Made by a program: the position numbers and the translations under genes. The notes under the pieces are model-generated. The model was not told the origin of the DNA, made no database searches, and saw only the letters and a list, made by a program, of their open reading frames with translations. 64,000 nucleotides of DNA, taken from contig NZ_BMVL01000006.1 of assembly GCF_014650695.1 (NCBI RefSeq), forward strand, positions 434,001 to 498,000. Reading direction: 5' to 3'. The DNA is from Streptomyces avidinii. Lineage in GTDB: Bacteria > Actinomycetota > Actinomycetes > Streptomycetales > Streptomycetaceae. Shown in pieces: positions 34,161 to 42,540 of the stretch. The first letter of the stretch is position 1. Each line of letters starts with the position of its first letter.

Positions 34161-34856
34161 ATGAAGCACATCAAGGTCGGAGACCTGATGACCGACGAGG
34201 TCGTCTCGGTCCTGACGTCCACCCCTTTCAAGGATGTCGCCAAGCTGCTCGCTCAGCACGACATCAGCGGACTGCCCGTCCTCGACGACGACGACCGGGT
34301 GCTCGGCGTCGTCTCCGAGAGCGACCTGATCGGCCGCGCAGCCGCCGATCACCCACCGGTGGGCGAAGAACCCGATGCCGGCCGAGACGGGGCCGCGTTC
34401 CCGTCCGAGGTGACCTTTACCGCCGGTGAGGCCATGTCCGCGCCGGCGGTCACGGTTCATGGGGACGAGACCGCGGCGGGAGCCGCCCGGCTGATGGCCC
34501 GCAGGGGCGTCGAGCGGCTGCCGGTCGTGGACGACGAGGACCGCCTCGTCGGCATCGTCACCCGCCGTGACCTGCTCTGGCTCTTCCTGCGACCGGACTC
34601 GGAAATACGACACCGCGTGGTCACGGACATCCTCGTGGACACCATGGGGCTGGCCGCGGAGGCGGTCACTGTCCATGTGGTCGACGGCATTGTGACCCTG
34701 GAGGGCCGGCTGGAGAGACAGAGCCAGATTCCGGTCCTGATCCGCCTCACCAACCAGCTGGACGGTGTGGTCGCGGTCGCCCCCCGCCTGACGGCCCGCA
34801 TCGATGACTCCCGGCTCACCCCACCGCACCGCAGTGCCCTCGGGATGCCCCTGTAA
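34161..34856 (+). CDS. CBS-domain pair protein with C-terminal BON-like domain
   Basis: 231 aa. CBS1 (VGDLMTDEVVSVLTSTPF, then LPVLDDDDRVLGVVSESDL), CBS2 (AMSAPAVTVHGDETAA, then LPVVDDEDRLVGIVTRRDLL), then a ~75-residue BON-like domain (VTVHVVDGIVTLEGRLERQ). CBS pairs bind adenine nucleotides; with BON they are typical of actinomycete hypoxia islands. GGAGG precedes the ATG. Related genes: 39252, 39870, 40506, 53940 and the broken 38485. Confidence 0.9.
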   Translation: MKHIKVGDLMTDEVVSVLTSTPFKDVAKLLAQHDISGLPVLDDDDRVLGVVSESDLIGRAAADHPPVGEEPDAGRDGAAFPSEVTFTAGEAMSAPAVTVHGDETAAGAARLMARRGVERLPVVDDEDRLVGIVTRRDLLWLFLRPDSEIRHRVVTDILVDTMGLAAEAVTVHVVDGIVTLEGRLERQSQIPVLIRLTNQLDGVVAVAPRLTARIDDSRLTPPHRSALGMPL

Positions 34857-34928
34857 CCGCGGCGTCCGGTGTGGACCGTCCGGGGGAGCCCGGACTACCG
34901 CTCGCCGCGCTTACGGCCGTGACGCAAC

Positions 34929-35894
34929 GTGACCACCTACCGGGAGGCGCTCCGCGAGGGGCTGCGCGAAGCCCTGCTGCAGGACGAGCGCGTCTTCCTG
35001 ATGGGCGAGGACGTGGGCCGGTACGGCGGATGCTTCGGCGTCAGCCTGGGACTGCTCGAAGAGTTCGGACCCGACCGGATCCGCGACACACCGCTGTCCG
35101 AATCCGGATTCGTCGGCGCGGGGATCGGCGCCGCGCTCGGCGGGATGCGGCCCGTGGTCGAGATCATGACCGTCAACTTCAGTCTCCTGGCACTGGACCA
35201 GATCCTCAACAACGCTGCCACACTGCTCCACATGTCGGGCGGACAGCTGAGCGTCCCGGTCGTGATCCGCATGACGACCGGAGCGGGCCGGCAGCTCGGC
35301 GCCCAGCACTCTCACAGCCTCGAAGGCTGGTACGCCCACATCCCCGGCATCCGGGTGCTGGCCCCCGCGACGGTCGACGACGCGCGCCACATGCTCGCGG
35401 CCGCGCTCGCCGACCCGGATCCGGTGCTGATCTTCGAGCACGGTGGCCTCTACACGGAGGGCTCTTTGGACGAGACCGTCGATGCCGTCGATCTCGACAC
35501 GGCGGCCGTACGCCGGTCGGGCACGGACGTCTCAGTGATCACCTACGGCGGCTCCCTGCCGAAGGCCCTGGCAGCTGCGGAAACCCTTGCCGGGGACGGC
35601 ATCAGCGCGGAGGTCGTGGACCTCCGATCCCTGCGCCCCCTCGACGACGCCACCGTCATGGCATCCATCGGTCGAACCCACCGTGCCGTGATCATCGACG
35701 AGGCATGGCGCAGCGGCAGCCTGGCCGCGGAGATCTCGTCCCGCATCACCGAGCAGGCGTTCTACGAGCTCGACGCCCCCGTTCAGCGCGTATGCAGCGC
35801 GGAAGTCCCCATTCCCTATGCCAGGCAGCTCGAAGAAGCGGCGCTGCCCCGGCCCGCGACCATCGTGGACGCCGTTCGCCGGACGGTGAGCTGA
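34929..35894 (+). CDS. 2-oxoacid dehydrogenase E1 beta subunit (PdhB/BkdB-like)
   Basis: 321 aa from GTG 34929. YREALREGLREALLQDERVFLMGEDVG and GRQLGAQHSHSLEGWYAHIPG are standard transketolase-like pyrimidine-domain sequences; the C-terminal domain has VITYGGSLPKALAAAE and VVDLRSLRPLD. With E1 alpha it would decarboxylate a 2-oxoacid using thiamine diphosphate. No E1 alpha gene is present upstream. Just before the start a frame ending SPDYRSPRLRP then TGA (34919) might be its last codons, but this is weak. Followed directly by the E2 gene (1-bp gap). Confidence 0.88.
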   Translation: MTTYREALREGLREALLQDERVFLMGEDVGRYGGCFGVSLGLLEEFGPDRIRDTPLSESGFVGAGIGAALGGMRPVVEIMTVNFSLLALDQILNNAATLLHMSGGQLSVPVVIRMTTGAGRQLGAQHSHSLEGWYAHIPGIRVLAPATVDDARHMLAAALADPDPVLIFEHGGLYTEGSLDETVDAVDLDTAAVRRSGTDVSVITYGGSLPKALAAAETLAGDGISAEVVDLRSLRPLDDATVMASIGRTHRAVIIDEAWRSGSLAAEISSRITEQAFYELDAPVQRVCSAEVPIPYARQLEEAALPRPATIVDAVRRTVS

Positions 35895-35895
35895 C

Positions 35896-37227
35896 ATGGC
35901 CGACTTCACCATGCCTTCCCTCGGCGCGGACATGGACGAGGGCACCCTCGTGGAATGGCTGGTAGGGCCCGGTGACACCGTCACCAAGGGCGATGTCGTC
36001 GCTGTCGTGGAGACGGCCAAGTCGACGATCGAGGTCGAGTGCTTCGACTCGGGCACGGTCGGTGCACTCCTCATCGAACCGGGTACCACCGTGCCGGTCG
36101 GCACGCGGATGGCCGTCATCGACTCGGGGGCCGAGCCTCCCGCCGCTGCCCCGGCTTCCTGCCTCTCCCCTTGCGAAGCAGCCGCCGGCCCCGACCTCCG
36201 AACTGCTAGCCGCTCCCGGACACACCACCACCCCGACCAGGGACGCCGTGTCCACCCCTTTGGTGAGGCACTTGGCCGAGCAGAAGGGCATCGACCTGTC
36301 GTCCGTGCACGGTTCCGGCAAGGGCGGTCGGATCACACGTTCCGACGTGGAGCACACACCGGCTGAGCGGCCGCACCGGGTGAAGGCCTCGCCGCTCGCC
36401 CGTCGGCTGGCGATGTCGTCGGGCGTCGACCTGACTGCCCTGAGGGGAACCGGGCGGGGCGGCACGATCCGGGCCGATGACGTACGGGCCGCCACGGCGG
36501 GCCCTGCGTCCCGTACGGTCGAAAGCCGCGAACCGGCGCGCCCGTCTTCGGCCACGGCCGAGCCCGTGCATCCGGCGCGCGCGGCGATCGCGACTCTGAT
36601 GAGCCGCGCCAACCGCGACATCCCCCACTACTACTTGTCGACGACGCTCGACCTGGCCGTCGCGATGGCGTGGCTGCGCGAACGGAATGCGAGCAGGCCC
36701 GTGGCGGAACGGCTCGTGCCGGCGGCCCTGCTGCTCAAATCGGTTGCCCTGGCAGCACGCCAAGTGCCCGAACTGAACGGCTACTGGAAGGACGAGGCGT
36801 TCGTCCCCTCGCCTGGCGTGCGACTCGGCGTCGCGGTGTCCCTGCGCGGCGGCGGCCTGGTCGCACCGGCGCTGGCGGACGCCGACACCATGCCACTGCC
36901 GGAGCTGATGGCGGCGCTGAAGGGTCTGGTCTCGCGGGCGCGCAGCGGCCGGCTGCGGGCTTCGGAGACGGCAGATCCGACACTGACGGTGACCAACCTC
37001 GGCGATCAGGGGTGGAGGCCGTCTTCGGGGTGATCTACCCGCCTCAGGTCGCCCTCGTCGGCCTGGGGCGTGTCACCGAGCGGCCGGTGGCCGTGGACGG
37101 GATGCTCACGGTGCACCCGACCGTGACGGCCACGCTCGCCGCCGACCACCGCGCGAGCGACGGTGCGACCGGGGCGCGATTGCTGACGGCCATCGACCGC
37201 CTGCTCCAACGACCGGAGGAACTGTGA
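35896..37227 (+). pseudogene. dihydrolipoamide acyltransferase (E2), two compensating frameshifts
   Basis: The lipoyl domain starts at ATG 35896 (MADFTMPSLGADMDEG; lipoyl Lys in VETAKSTIEVE). After AEPPAAAPA the frame moves +1 within the Ala/Pro linker (36120-36175). Two peripheral-subunit-binding domains (VHGSGKGGRITRSDV and LRGTGRGGTIRADDV) and most of the catalytic domain follow in that frame. At GDQG (about 37010) one G appears lost from a G-run and the original frame resumes: VEAVFGVIYPPQVALVGLG, then catalytic HRASDG. The net frame is unchanged and the total (443 codons) is normal for an E2. Either two assembly errors or a genuinely broken gene. Confidence 0.75.
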
Positions 37228-37475
37228 ACCGCGACGAGGCCCTCGTACTGATCAAGGACGTTCTGACCGACGTGGTTCCCGGTGCCGACGCGGCGGCGCT
37301 CGCGCCGGCCGAGAGCTTCCGCGACAACCTGGAGATGGACTCGCTGGACTTCCTCAACTTCATCGAGGCACTGAGCGAGCGCACCGGGCTCGCTCTGCCC
37401 GAGTCCGACTATCCGGCATTGAACACCCTGGACGGCTGCGCGGACTACGTCACCTCGCGCACCTCCGTGAAGTAG
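37224..37475 (+). CDS. acyl carrier protein
   Basis: 83 aa. The phosphopantetheine-bearing Ser is in NLEMDSLDFLNFIEAL, with acidic helix II around it. GTG 37224 overlaps the E2 stop by four bases. A carrier protein directly behind E1 beta/E2 is unusual and suggests that the oxoacid dehydrogenase product, or a lipoyl/acyl group, is passed to a carrier (inference). Confidence 0.88.
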   Translation: MNRDEALVLIKDVLTDVVPGADAAALAPAESFRDNLEMDSLDFLNFIEALSERTGLALPESDYPALNTLDGCADYVTSRTSVK

Positions 37476-37479
37476 CGGG

Positions 37480-37513
37480 GGGCTGGTCGGCCCCACAGGG
37501 GGCCACTCGGCCC
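37480..37513. promoter_or_regulatory. tandem island palindromes before Usp gene
   Basis: GGGCT-GGTC-GGCCC (37480-37493) and GGGCC-ACTC-GGCCC (37500-37513), centres 20 bp apart, 74 bp upstream of the Usp start at 37587. Confidence 0.65.
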
Positions 37514-37586
37514 CTCCTCGGTCGTCACGCCGCAGGCGACGCTGGAAGAGGACCGCGGCCCCGCGCCGCCCGAGGAGGTTCTGACC

Positions 37587-38456
37587 ATGAAGCACCATGT
37601 GACCGTCGGGGTGGACGGCTCTCCGGAGAGCCGGGCCGCGGCCCGTTGGGGCGCCCGGGAGGCGGCCTTGCGCGAAGTGCCGCTGAGGCTCGTCCATGCC
37701 GTCGACTGGCTGATCAGCCCTGCGGTAACGAGGCCGGGCCGCGAGGCGGCCGACCGTTGGGCCGACGAGGCGCTCACTGCGGCATTGGAGGACGTGCGAC
37801 GCCGGCATCCCGGCCTGGAGGTCTCGACGAGGTGCCTCTCCGGCAGGCCGGCGGCGGCCCTGGCCGCCGAGGCGGCAGACGCCGGGCTGCTGGTCCTCGG
37901 CTCCCGCGGGGTGGGAGGTCTGGTCGGATTTCTCGTCGGCTCGGTGAGCTGGTCGACACTGGTGGCCACCGAGACGCCGGTGGCGCTCGTACGCAGGCCG
38001 GACGCGCCCGAGGAAGCCGAGCCCGTCCGGTACGGGGAAATCGTCCTGGGTGTCGACATCCACGAGGCCGCGGACAAGGTTTTGGCCTTCGCCTTCGAAG
38101 AAGCCGACCGTCGCGGCTGCGCCCTGCGTGTGATCCACGGCTGGACGATGCCCTCCATCTACCGGTACGCGCCCTTCTTCGACCCGGAGAACGAACGGGA
38201 GATCGGCCGGAGTGTCACCGTGATGCTCGACGACATGCTGATGCCGTGGCGGCACAGGTTCCCGTTCTTGAGCGTCACTCGCGAGGCGTTCATGGGACCC
38301 GCCGGCGACCAGCTCGTCCGAGCCGCAGCGCGCGCGGACCTTGTCGTGGTGGGCCGCCATCTGCGCCGCTCCCCTCTGGGGGCGCAGATGGGCTCCGTGG
38401 CCCATGCGGTCCTGCACCACGCCACCGCCCCCGTCGCGGTCATCGCTCACGACTGA
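37587..38456 (+). CDS. universal stress protein, two UspA domains
   Basis: 289 aa. VTVGVDGSPESRAAARWGAR opens domain 1, whose ATP loop is VLGSRGVGGLVGFLVGSVSW. Domain 2 (IVLGVDIHEAADKVLAFAFE) ends with VVGRHLRRSPLGAQMGSVAH. It is one of three plus-strand Usps (with 41240 and 42541) that share the GWTMPSIYRYAP-like central segment, so they form a subfamily distinct from the 32137/32994 pair. GAGGAGG precedes the ATG. Tandem palindromes lie just upstream. Confidence 0.92.
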   Translation: MKHHVTVGVDGSPESRAAARWGAREAALREVPLRLVHAVDWLISPAVTRPGREAADRWADEALTAALEDVRRRHPGLEVSTRCLSGRPAAALAAEAADAGLLVLGSRGVGGLVGFLVGSVSWSTLVATETPVALVRRPDAPEEAEPVRYGEIVLGVDIHEAADKVLAFAFEEADRRGCALRVIHGWTMPSIYRYAPFFDPENEREIGRSVTVMLDDMLMPWRHRFPFLSVTREAFMGPAGDQLVRAAARADLVVVGRHLRRSPLGAQMGSVAHAVLHHATAPVAVIAHD

Positions 38457-38484
38457 CAGCCTTACTCACGAGGGAGATCGGACC

Positions 38485-39008
38485 ATGTCTCACCGCACTG
38501 TCGCAGACGTCATGACCCGGAACGTGGCCACGGCCGGCCCCGAAGCGTCACTCAAAACGGTCGCCCGGATGCTCGACGACGACGGGGTCTCGGCCCTGCC
38601 CGTCGTGGACACCCGTCACCACCCGATCGGCGTCGTCTCCGAAGCCGACCTCCTCCGCAGGCAAGCGGGCCTGCCCGATACCGAAGGGCGTGATCCCCCG
38701 GGACCCTGGTCGGCATCGTCAGCCGTACCGACCTGTTGCGGCCCATGCTCCGTCGCGACGACGCCATCCGCGATGAGATCGTCGACGACGTGCTGGGCCG
38801 GACGCTCAGGATGACACCCGGCGGCGTTGCGGTGACCGTACGCGACGGGGTCGTCTCCCTGAGCGGCCAGGTCGAGGACCGGTCCACCATTCCGGTCGTG
38901 GAACGACTGTGCCAGTCGGTCGACGGGGTCGTCAGCGTGGACCAAGCACTCGGCTACGCGATCGACGACCTGTCGACGGCTGCCGACCCGGACCGCGCCG
39001 TCCATTGA
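38485..39008 (+). pseudogene. CBS/BON protein gene with internal deletion
   Basis: ATG 38485 starts a normal CBS1 (VADVMTRNVATAGPEASL, then LPVVDTRHHPIGVVSEADLL). After GLPDTEGR most of CBS2 is missing. The sequence resumes in another frame near 38705 with TLVGIVSRTDLLRPMLRRDD and a complete BON-like tail (VAVTVRDGVVSLSGQVEDRS) to TGA 39006-39008. About 60 codons are lost and the frame is broken, so only CBS1 could be made. Intact relatives follow at 39252-41162. Confidence 0.75.
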
Positions 39009-39023
39009 CCCCTCACAGCAAAA

Positions 39024-39042
39024 GGGCGGAAAGAGTCCGCCC
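39024..39042 (+). terminator. short hairpin after broken CBS gene
   Basis: GGGCGGA (39024-39030) and TCCGCCC (39036-39042) form a 7-bp stem with a 5-nt loop, 15 bp after the stop codon. Confidence 0.5.
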
Positions 39043-39154
39043 GCTTCTCGCGGATCCCGATCGTGCGGTGCACGGCCGCCAGCCGCTTCTCCGCATCCTC
39101 TCAGGGACTCTTTCCGTCAATGTCATGAAAGCACGCCAGACATGACCGACAACA

Positions 39155-39168
39155 GGGCTGATCAGCCC
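39155..39168. promoter_or_regulatory. island palindrome before CBS gene cluster
   Basis: GGGCTGATCAGCCC is a perfect 14-bp palindrome 84 bp upstream of the CBS gene at 39252. A half-site GGCCC (39185-39189) would be centred 21 bp further downstream. Confidence 0.55.
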
Positions 39169-39251
39169 GAAGTGACCCCCTGACGGCCCTACCGCCGACG
39201 GGCACAGGTGTCCACGCTCGGACGTATCAGGACTCCGCTTCTGGAGGCATC

Positions 39252-39857
39252 ATGAAGCAGCTTCGCACCGTAGAGGACGTGATGACGCATGCCGTCATCT
39301 CCGTCGACCGCAGAACACCGTTCAAGGACATCGTGGAGACCATGCGGCAGTGGCGGATCAGCGCCCTGCCCGTCATGTCGGAGGAAGGACAGGTCGCCGG
39401 CGTGGTGTCCGAAGCGGATCTACTGCTCAAGGCCCAGGGCGCGGACGAGTCCCGTGCAGTCACCGCCGGGCAGCTGATGACCGTACCGGCGGTCACGGTG
39501 ACCCAGGACGCCACCATCCCCGGCGCCGCACGTCTGATGGCCCGCGGCCACCTCAAGCGGCTCCCCGTCGTCGACGGCGACGGCCGCCTCGTCGGCGTGG
39601 TCAGCCGGGGCGACCTCCTCAAGATCTACCTCCGCCCGGACGCGGACATCGCCGAGGAGCTCCGCCGGCTGATCATGGCCGAGCTCATCCCCGGCGGCTC
39701 GGCCATGGTGCAGGTCCACGTGGCCGACGGCATCGTCCACTTGGACGGCTCCATCCCGGACCCGGCCCTCAAAGACGTGCTGGTCCGAGTCGCACGCACC
39801 GTACCCGGAGTCGTGGACGTCACGGCCGTGCGCCTCGACACCGAAGTCCGCGCGTGA
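39252..39857 (+). CDS. CBS-domain pair protein with BON-like tail
   Basis: 201 aa. CBS1: VEDVMTHAVISVDRRTPFKD, then LPVMSEEGQVAGVVSEADLL. CBS2: LMTVPAVTVTQDATIPGAAR, then LPVVDGDGRLVGVVSRGDLL. The C-terminal BON-like part (VQVHVADGIVHLDGSIPD) is shorter than in the sister proteins. First of three head-to-tail CBS genes with gaps of 12 and 9 bp, surely cotranscribed. Probably senses adenylate charge for unknown partners. Confidence 0.9.
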   Translation: MKQLRTVEDVMTHAVISVDRRTPFKDIVETMRQWRISALPVMSEEGQVAGVVSEADLLLKAQGADESRAVTAGQLMTVPAVTVTQDATIPGAARLMARGHLKRLPVVDGDGRLVGVVSRGDLLKIYLRPDADIAEELRRLIMAELIPGGSAMVQVHVADGIVHLDGSIPDPALKDVLVRVARTVPGVVDVTAVRLDTEVRA

Positions 39858-39869
39858 AGGAGGCCGACG

Positions 39870-40496
39870 ATGAGGCATCGCAGCGTCGCCGACCTGATGA
39901 CTCCGACAGCCATCAGCGTCCAGCGGGGCACCCCGTTCAAGGAAATCGCCAGGACCCTCAAGGAGTTCGACATCTCCGCCGTGCCCGTGGTGGATGAGGA
40001 CGAGCGTCCAGTGGGCGTCGTCTCCGAAGCCGACCTGCTCGGCGAGCGCGGCTCCGGCAGCGGCACGAACACCGCCGCCGATCTCATGACCAGCCCCGCC
40101 GTCACCGCCCGGACCGAATGGAGCGTCGTTCGCGCGGCGCGCGTCATGCGGGGGCGCCAGGTCAAGAGACTGCCCGTGGTGGACGCCGCCGGCCGGCTGA
40201 TCGGCATCCTGAGCCGCGGTGACCTGCTTCAGCTCTTCCTGCGCAGGGACCACGCGATCCAGGAGGAAATCCTCGAGGACGTGGTGACCCACACCCTCGG
40301 GCTCAGCCCGTCATCGTTGACCGTCGAAGTCGCGGACGGGCTGGTGACCCTCAGCGGCACAGTCGGTCGACGCAGTCTGGTCCCCATAGTGCTGCGCCTG
40401 TGCCAGAGCGTCGACGGCGTGGTGGACGTGGTCAACCGGCTCGACTACGAGCAGGACGACGTGTCGGTCGGCGCACGGACGCCCACCGAGCGGTAG
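39870..40496 (+). CDS. CBS-domain pair protein with BON-like tail
   Basis: 208 aa. CBS1: VADLMTPTAISVQRGTPFKE, then VPVVDEDERPVGVVSEADLL. A short Ser/Gly linker leads to CBS2 (LMTSPAVTARTEWSVVRAAR, then LPVVDAAGRLIGILSRGDLL). The BON-like tail is LTVEVADGLVTLSGTVGRRS. AAGGAGG precedes the ATG. Middle gene of the three-gene CBS cluster, evidently a tandem duplicate of its neighbours. Confidence 0.9.
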   Translation: MRHRSVADLMTPTAISVQRGTPFKEIARTLKEFDISAVPVVDEDERPVGVVSEADLLGERGSGSGTNTAADLMTSPAVTARTEWSVVRAARVMRGRQVKRLPVVDAAGRLIGILSRGDLLQLFLRRDHAIQEEILEDVVTHTLGLSPSSLTVEVADGLVTLSGTVGRRSLVPIVLRLCQSVDGVVDVVNRLDYEQDDVSVGARTPTER

Positions 40497-40505
40497 GAGA
40501 AGAGC

Positions 40506-41162
40506 ATGAAGCATCGGGAAGTCCGCGAGCTGATGACCCGCGAGGTCGTCACCGTCCCCAACAACGCTCCGTTCAAGGAGATCGCCCGCACCCTGACGGA
40601 GCACAAGGTTTCGGCCGTTCCGGTCGTCGACCCTGCCGGCCGTCCACTCGGCGTGATCTCGGAACGGGACCTGTTGCCGAAGTCGGCAGGCCAAGGAGAC
40701 TACTTCCGGTCACTTCCCGAACGGGAGGCGTGGCAGGAGGACAAAGCCGCGGGGACGCGCGCCGAGGAGCTGATGTCCTCGCCCCCCGTGTGTGCCCGGC
40801 CGGAGTGGACCGTCGCCGAAGCGGCCAGGCTGATGGAAGCACAAGGGGTCAAGCGACTCCTCGTCGTGGACGACTCCGACGTACTGATCGGTATCGTCAG
40901 CCGACGAGACCTGTTGCGGATCTTCCTCCGGGACGACGAGGACATCCGTCACGAAATCATGGGTGACGTGCTCGACCTCAGCCTGCGCCAAAGCGCCTCG
41001 GCGATCACCGTGGCCGTCACCGACGGCCGGGTCGAACTGCACGGAACCGTCGACTTCAGGAGCCTCATCCCGCTCATCGAGCGCCTCTGCCGGACCGTGG
41101 ACGGCGTGGTCTCCGTGACCCAGCATCTCGGATACGCCATCGACGACACGAACTCAGCCTGA
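40506..41162 (+). CDS. CBS-domain pair protein with BON-like tail
   Basis: 218 aa. CBS1: VRELMTREVVTVPNNAPFKE, then VPVVDPAGRPLGVISERDLL. A charged ~25-residue insertion (YFRSLPEREAWQEDKAAG) precedes CBS2 (LMSSPPVCARPEWTVAEAAR, then LLVVDDSDVLIGIVSRRDLL) and a BON-like tail (ITVAVTDGRVELHGTVDFRS). The insertion resembles that of the 53940 protein. Last of the three tandem CBS genes; the Usp gene follows 77 bp on. Confidence 0.9.
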   Translation: MKHREVRELMTREVVTVPNNAPFKEIARTLTEHKVSAVPVVDPAGRPLGVISERDLLPKSAGQGDYFRSLPEREAWQEDKAAGTRAEELMSSPPVCARPEWTVAEAARLMEAQGVKRLLVVDDSDVLIGIVSRRDLLRIFLRDDEDIRHEIMGDVLDLSLRQSASAITVAVTDGRVELHGTVDFRSLIPLIERLCRTVDGVVSVTQHLGYAIDDTNSA

Positions 41163-41239
41163 AGAAGCCGCCGATCCGCCTCGACACGGGCGGGGACGAA
41201 CTACCTGACCCATGTGGGCCCCTGCCGGGAGAAGCCATC

Positions 41240-42115
41240 ATGCACGATCGAATCGTCGTAGGCCTGGACGGATCCGCGGAAAGCCTCGCGGCGGCTCACT
41301 GGGCGGCGCGGGAGGCCCTCCTGCGCGGCGTGCCGCTCCACCTCGTCCACGCCGAGGAATGGCCGTCGCCCAGCGACCTCCCGGTGCCCACGGGCGAAGT
41401 GCGCCGCCACTGGGCTCAGGCGCTGCTGACCGAGACCGCCGACGAACTGCGTGCGAGCCACACCGAGCTGGACGTCGGTATCCGGTCACTCGACGGCAGA
41501 CCGGCCGCCGAGCTCGTCGGCGTCGCGGCCGACGCGAACATGATCGTCCTGGGTTCCCGGGGACCGGGCACCATGACGGGCTTCGTCCTCGGCTCCGTCG
41601 GCATGGCGGTCATCCGGGCGACGGTACGGCCGGTGGTCATGGTGCGGGCGAGCGAGGACGCGGTACCGCGCCGCGACAGTCGGCACGCCGCCCGCGAGGT
41701 TCTGGTGGGCGTTGACATCAGCCGGCCGTGCGACGCGTTGCTCACCTTCGCCTTCGAGGAGGCAGCGCGGCGGGCGTGCGCCCTCCACGTCCTGCACAGC
41801 TGGTCGCTGCCTCCACTGGTGGGGTACGGCGCGGCGTACGATCCGAGAGTTCACGCCCAGCTCGAAATGAGCGCGAATGCCTCTCTGGGCGACGTCCTGG
41901 AGCCCTGGCAGGACAAGTACCCGGATGTCGGCGTCATTTCGCGCGCGAGCGCCGGGCATGCCGCTACCGAGCTCGTCGAGAGGTCCTCCGAAGCGGGCCT
42001 CATCGTTGTCGGCCGCCGCATCCGACGGTCCTCGATCGGCGCGCACATCGGACCGGTCACCCACGCGGTCCTCCACCACGCCAAGGCGCCCGTCGCCGTC
42101 ATCGCGCACGATTAG
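41240..42115 (+). CDS. universal stress protein, two UspA domains
   Basis: 291 aa. Starts RIVVGLDGSAESLAAAHWAA; ATP loops VLGSRGPGTMTGFVLGSVG (domain 1) and VVGRRIRRSSIGAHIGPVTH (domain 2, Gly-Pro in place of Gly-Ser). Very similar in layout to the 42541 protein and likely its tandem duplicate. Probably read through from the CBS cluster: only 77 bp separate them and no terminator is seen. Confidence 0.92.
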   Translation: MHDRIVVGLDGSAESLAAAHWAAREALLRGVPLHLVHAEEWPSPSDLPVPTGEVRRHWAQALLTETADELRASHTELDVGIRSLDGRPAAELVGVAADANMIVLGSRGPGTMTGFVLGSVGMAVIRATVRPVVMVRASEDAVPRRDSRHAAREVLVGVDISRPCDALLTFAFEEAARRACALHVLHSWSLPPLVGYGAAYDPRVHAQLEMSANASLGDVLEPWQDKYPDVGVISRASAGHAATELVERSSEAGLIVVGRRIRRSSIGAHIGPVTHAVLHHAKAPVAVIAHD

Positions 42116-42540
42116 CGCCACAAGGCGGCGCGCTGCGGCTTACCGCTCCGCGCAGATCGTCTCGACGAAGTGCCCCACCCGTTCCTCGGACAGGTGCCTG
42201 GCGAGATCGGCCTCGCTGATCACATGCGTACCCGTGTCCGCCTCCAGTCTGGGCTTCGGCCCAGCGCCGCGCTCGTCGACGCGAGATCATGGGGTTGCTT
42301 CTCTGCGCCATGGGGAACAGCGCAAGGCCTTGCGAGCTCTTGCCGGACGCCGGGCCGGCCGGCACACCGCCTGCCGTGACCGCACTGGTTGATCAAGGGC
42401 CCAGACCTCTCGTCCACCGCACTGCAGACAGGGCCGGTCGGTCCCTCGATGGACCGACCGGCCCCTCAACAGGAGACCGTCGGGCAGCCAGGCTTGACTG
42501 AGCGGGAGAAGCACCGCCCCATGAAGAAGGAGTGGAGACC
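42116..42540. other. 425-bp gap: minus-strand gene tail and a palindrome pair
   Basis: On the minus strand, 42140 to ~42280 encodes what looks like the last ~45 residues of a protein (LEADTGTHVISEADLARHLS, then EERVGHFVETICAER, stop TAA 42142-42140) without a start or upstream domain. I do not recognise the family and take it as a remnant. The right end carries the tandem palindromes listed separately. Confidence 0.4.
42431..42464. promoter_or_regulatory. tandem island palindromes forming one 14-bp inverted repeat
   Basis: GGGCC-GGTC-GGTCC (42431-42444) and GGACC-GACC-GGCCC (42451-42464) are each palindromic and are also exact inverted copies of each other. Centres are 20 bp apart; they lie 77 bp before the Usp start at 42541. 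Confidence 0.7.

Noticed and set aside
39252..41162. CRISPR-like or tandem repeat suspicion from three similar CBS genes
   Set aside because: Similarity is at protein level between whole paralogous genes; no short direct DNA repeats with spacers.
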